A stretch of 64,000 bases of DNA from Ruegeria arenilitoris (GTDB lineage Bacteria; Pseudomonadota; Alphaproteobacteria; Rhodobacterales; Rhodobacteraceae): NCBI RefSeq assembly GCF_013035315.1, contig NZ_WQHP01000001.1, positions 620,001 through 684,000 on the forward strand. Direction: 5' to 3'. Position numbers and translations under genes: made by a program. The notes under the pieces were generated by a model. The model saw nothing but the letters and a program-made list of their open reading frames with translations, did no database searches and was not told the DNA's origin. This document shows, one piece after another, positions 62,675-64,000 of the stretch; positions within the stretch are counted from its first letter, which is position 1, and each line of letters opens with the position of its first letter.

Positions 62675-64000
62675 TAGTTTCTCCAGAATTGGACAGTGAA
62701 CAGAGCGTAAACGGCCAGCAACTCAAGCCTGCCAACCAACATGCCAATCGACAGCAGCCATTTCGCAGTATCGCTGAGCCCGGCAAAGTTTCCGGCCGGT
62801 CCGATCTGATCCCCCAGACCCGGCCCCACGTTGGCCAAAGCTGTTGCGGCCCCCGAGACTGCCGTGATGAAGTCCAACCCGGTCAGAGCCAATGCCCAAG
62901 CCAGCACGCCCAACGAAACAACGAAGAACATGAAAAAGCTCATGACCGACGTCAGAACGTCCGGACCGATCGAGCGACCATCATATTGCGGCGTAAAGAC
63001 CCCGTGGGGTGATCGGATACGGCGGATCTGAGTTTTGATCGACGCAAACAGAAGCTGGTACCGGAAAATCTTGATCGAGCAGGCCGTCGAGCCCGCGCAG
63101 CCTCCGATCAGACCGATCAGGAAGAACATCATGATCGGGAAACTGCCCCACCCCATGTAATCGACGCTGGCATAGCCGGTGCCCGAAATGATCGAGGTGA
63201 TGTTGAACAGGGACTCCCGGACTGCCTGTTCCCAGTGGTGCGGGAAAACCGACGTCAGGTACACGGCCATGATGATCACCAATACGGCTATCGTCCCCAG
63301 AAATGCCTGGATCTGGCTGTCCTTCCAGATCGAACTGGTGTTGCCATTCGCGAATTGCACGTAGCGTACAAACGGCAAAGCCGCGAGGATCATGAAGACC
63401 GCGGCTGCATATTCCGCGGGTCCAGAAAACGTGCCGAACGAGGCGTCGTAGTTGGAGAACCCTCCGGTTGAGATGGTTGTGAGCGCGTGTACCACAGCAT
63501 CGAAAAAGCCCATCCCCAGAGCAGCATAGACCAGCGCACATACAACTGTCAGGAAGACGTAGATCAGGGATATCTGGCCCGCGATCTCCTGCGCACGAGG
63601 CAGGATTTTACCCATGGTTTCAAAGCCTTCCGAACGGAAAATTTGCATCCCGCCAACCCGCAGTTCGGGCAGAAACACCATCGCTACAACGATGATCCCA
63701 ATGCCGCCCAACCATTGCAGCAGGCCGCGCCAAAGCAACAGGCCCTGCGGCAGGTCATCAAGCCCCGAGATCACGGTTGAGCCGGTCGTTGTCAAACCCG
63801 ACATCGCCTCGAAATACGCATCGACAAAACGCAGTTCGGTCTCACCAAACAGAAATGGGATCGCGCCGAAAAACGGCAAAGCGACCCAAACTCCGGTGGT
63901 CAGCAAAAAGGTCTGACGGATCGTCAGGCCTTCGCCAACCCCGTTCGAGCAGCTCATCGCAAGAATAACACCGGTCAGGATCGTGATAATGCCGCTTTCG
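62674..64000 (-). CDS. trkH: Trk potassium uptake protein TrkH (N-terminal part outside window)
   Basis: The frame runs off the right edge (63958-64000 is still coding, ESGIITILTGVILAMSC), so the ATG at 63957 is internal and the first part of the protein is missing. The remaining 442 or so residues include the four pore loops of TrkH: LTTTGSTVISGLDD, LTTISTGGFSNYD, IISGTGYASVDYMG and TALANVGPGLGDQIG. TrkH imports K+ together with the cytoplasmic TrkA regulator, whose gene is not seen. It is the promoter-side partner of the decarboxylase-like gene, overlapped by one base. Confidence 0.95.
   Translation of the reverse strand, partial: ESGIITILTGVILAMSCSNGVGEGLTIRQTFLLTTGVWVALPFFGAIPFLFGETELRFVDAYFEAMSGLTTTGSTVISGLDDLPQGLLLWRGLLQWLGGIGIIVVAMVFLPELRVGGMQIFRSEGFETMGKILPRAQEIAGQISLIYVFLTVVCALVYAALGMGFFDAVVHALTTISTGGFSNYDASFGTFSGPAEYAAAVFMILAALPFVRYVQFANGNTSSIWKDSQIQAFLGTIAVLVIIMAVYLTSVFPHHWEQAVRESLFNITSIISGTGYASVDYMGWGSFPIMMFFLIGLIGGCAGSTACSIKIFRYQLLFASIKTQIRRIRSPHGVFTPQYDGRSIGPDVLTSVMSFFMFFVVSLGVLAWALALTGLDFITAVSGAATALANVGPGLGDQIGPAGNFAGLSDTAKWLLSIGMLVGRLELLAVYALFTVQFWRN

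Overview
The window looks like chromosomal DNA of a marine alphaproteobacterium of the Roseobacter group (Rhodobacterales; Ruegeria- or Phaeobacter-like). The case rests on roughly 60% GC in most genes, Rhodobacterales-type small families (DUF6476, DUF6446), a CarD / FdxA / S4 / Suv3-type helicase block, an RpoH with the RpoH-box motif, and CtrA- and FnrL-like sites. The assignment is by protein character, not by a database search. Gene density is high, with almost no noncoding stretch above 300 bases and no IS elements, prophage or CRISPR array seen.

Layout. 1-7.3 kb: tail of a hypothetical gene, hppD with a divergent Lrp-type regulator, a Kef-type antiporter, the divergent cobalamin genes cobT and cobS, a potassium channel with a zinc ribbon, and carD. 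7.5-19.8 kb: ferredoxin, S4 RNA-binding protein, Suv3-like helicase, TPR protein, SCP2 protein and hydrolase pair, PepF, a DMT exporter, a DksA-like zinc finger, a Gfo/Idh oxidoreductase, rpoH, rluD and a DUF6476 protein. 19.8-25.9 kb: an accessory leftward block of two paralogous family-2-like glycosyltransferases, a sulfotransferase, a fucosyltransferase-like/TPR protein with an internal GC break, and an alpha/beta-hydrolase-like protein, next to tRNA-Leu(GAG). 26-33.3 kb: FrnE-like DsbA, lipB, a zinc-efflux locus (CDF exporter, MerR regulator and a possible 27-residue membrane peptide), a HIT protein, ctaD with an FNR box, and a chromene-carboxylate isomerase. 33.3-45 kb: yqeY, carA, a membrane glycosyltransferase with an N-terminal MshEN-like domain, GntR and Lrp regulators, a HAD nucleotidase, a UbiH-like hydroxylase, a class V aminotransferase, ilvC and a second DMT exporter. 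45-64 kb: folB-folP-glmM, a Tat multicopper oxidase, a SleB hydrolase, ppdK, glyS, gltS, a DUF6446 gene, marC, glyQ, a secreted pseudo-protease, a TPP-dependent decarboxylase-like enzyme and a truncated trkH.

Most genes are core metabolism: tyrosine breakdown, cobalamin, folate, amino-sugar, arginine/pyrimidine and branched-chain amino acid synthesis, translation and respiration. The most interesting parts are (i) the MshEN-like/GT2 protein at 35.2 kb, preceded by two back-to-back perfect inverted repeats, one of which is also a full CtrA motif; (ii) the glycan/sulfotransferase block at 19.8-25.9 kb; (iii) the zinc locus at 27.9-29.6 kb, with a textbook MerR promoter and a hidden small ORF; (iv) a FolB fused to a domain resembling an amino-acid kinase; and (v) a trypsin-fold protein that has lost its catalytic His and Ser.

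The sequence alone does not show an obvious new defence or mobile system. The candidates above are offered as testable leads.
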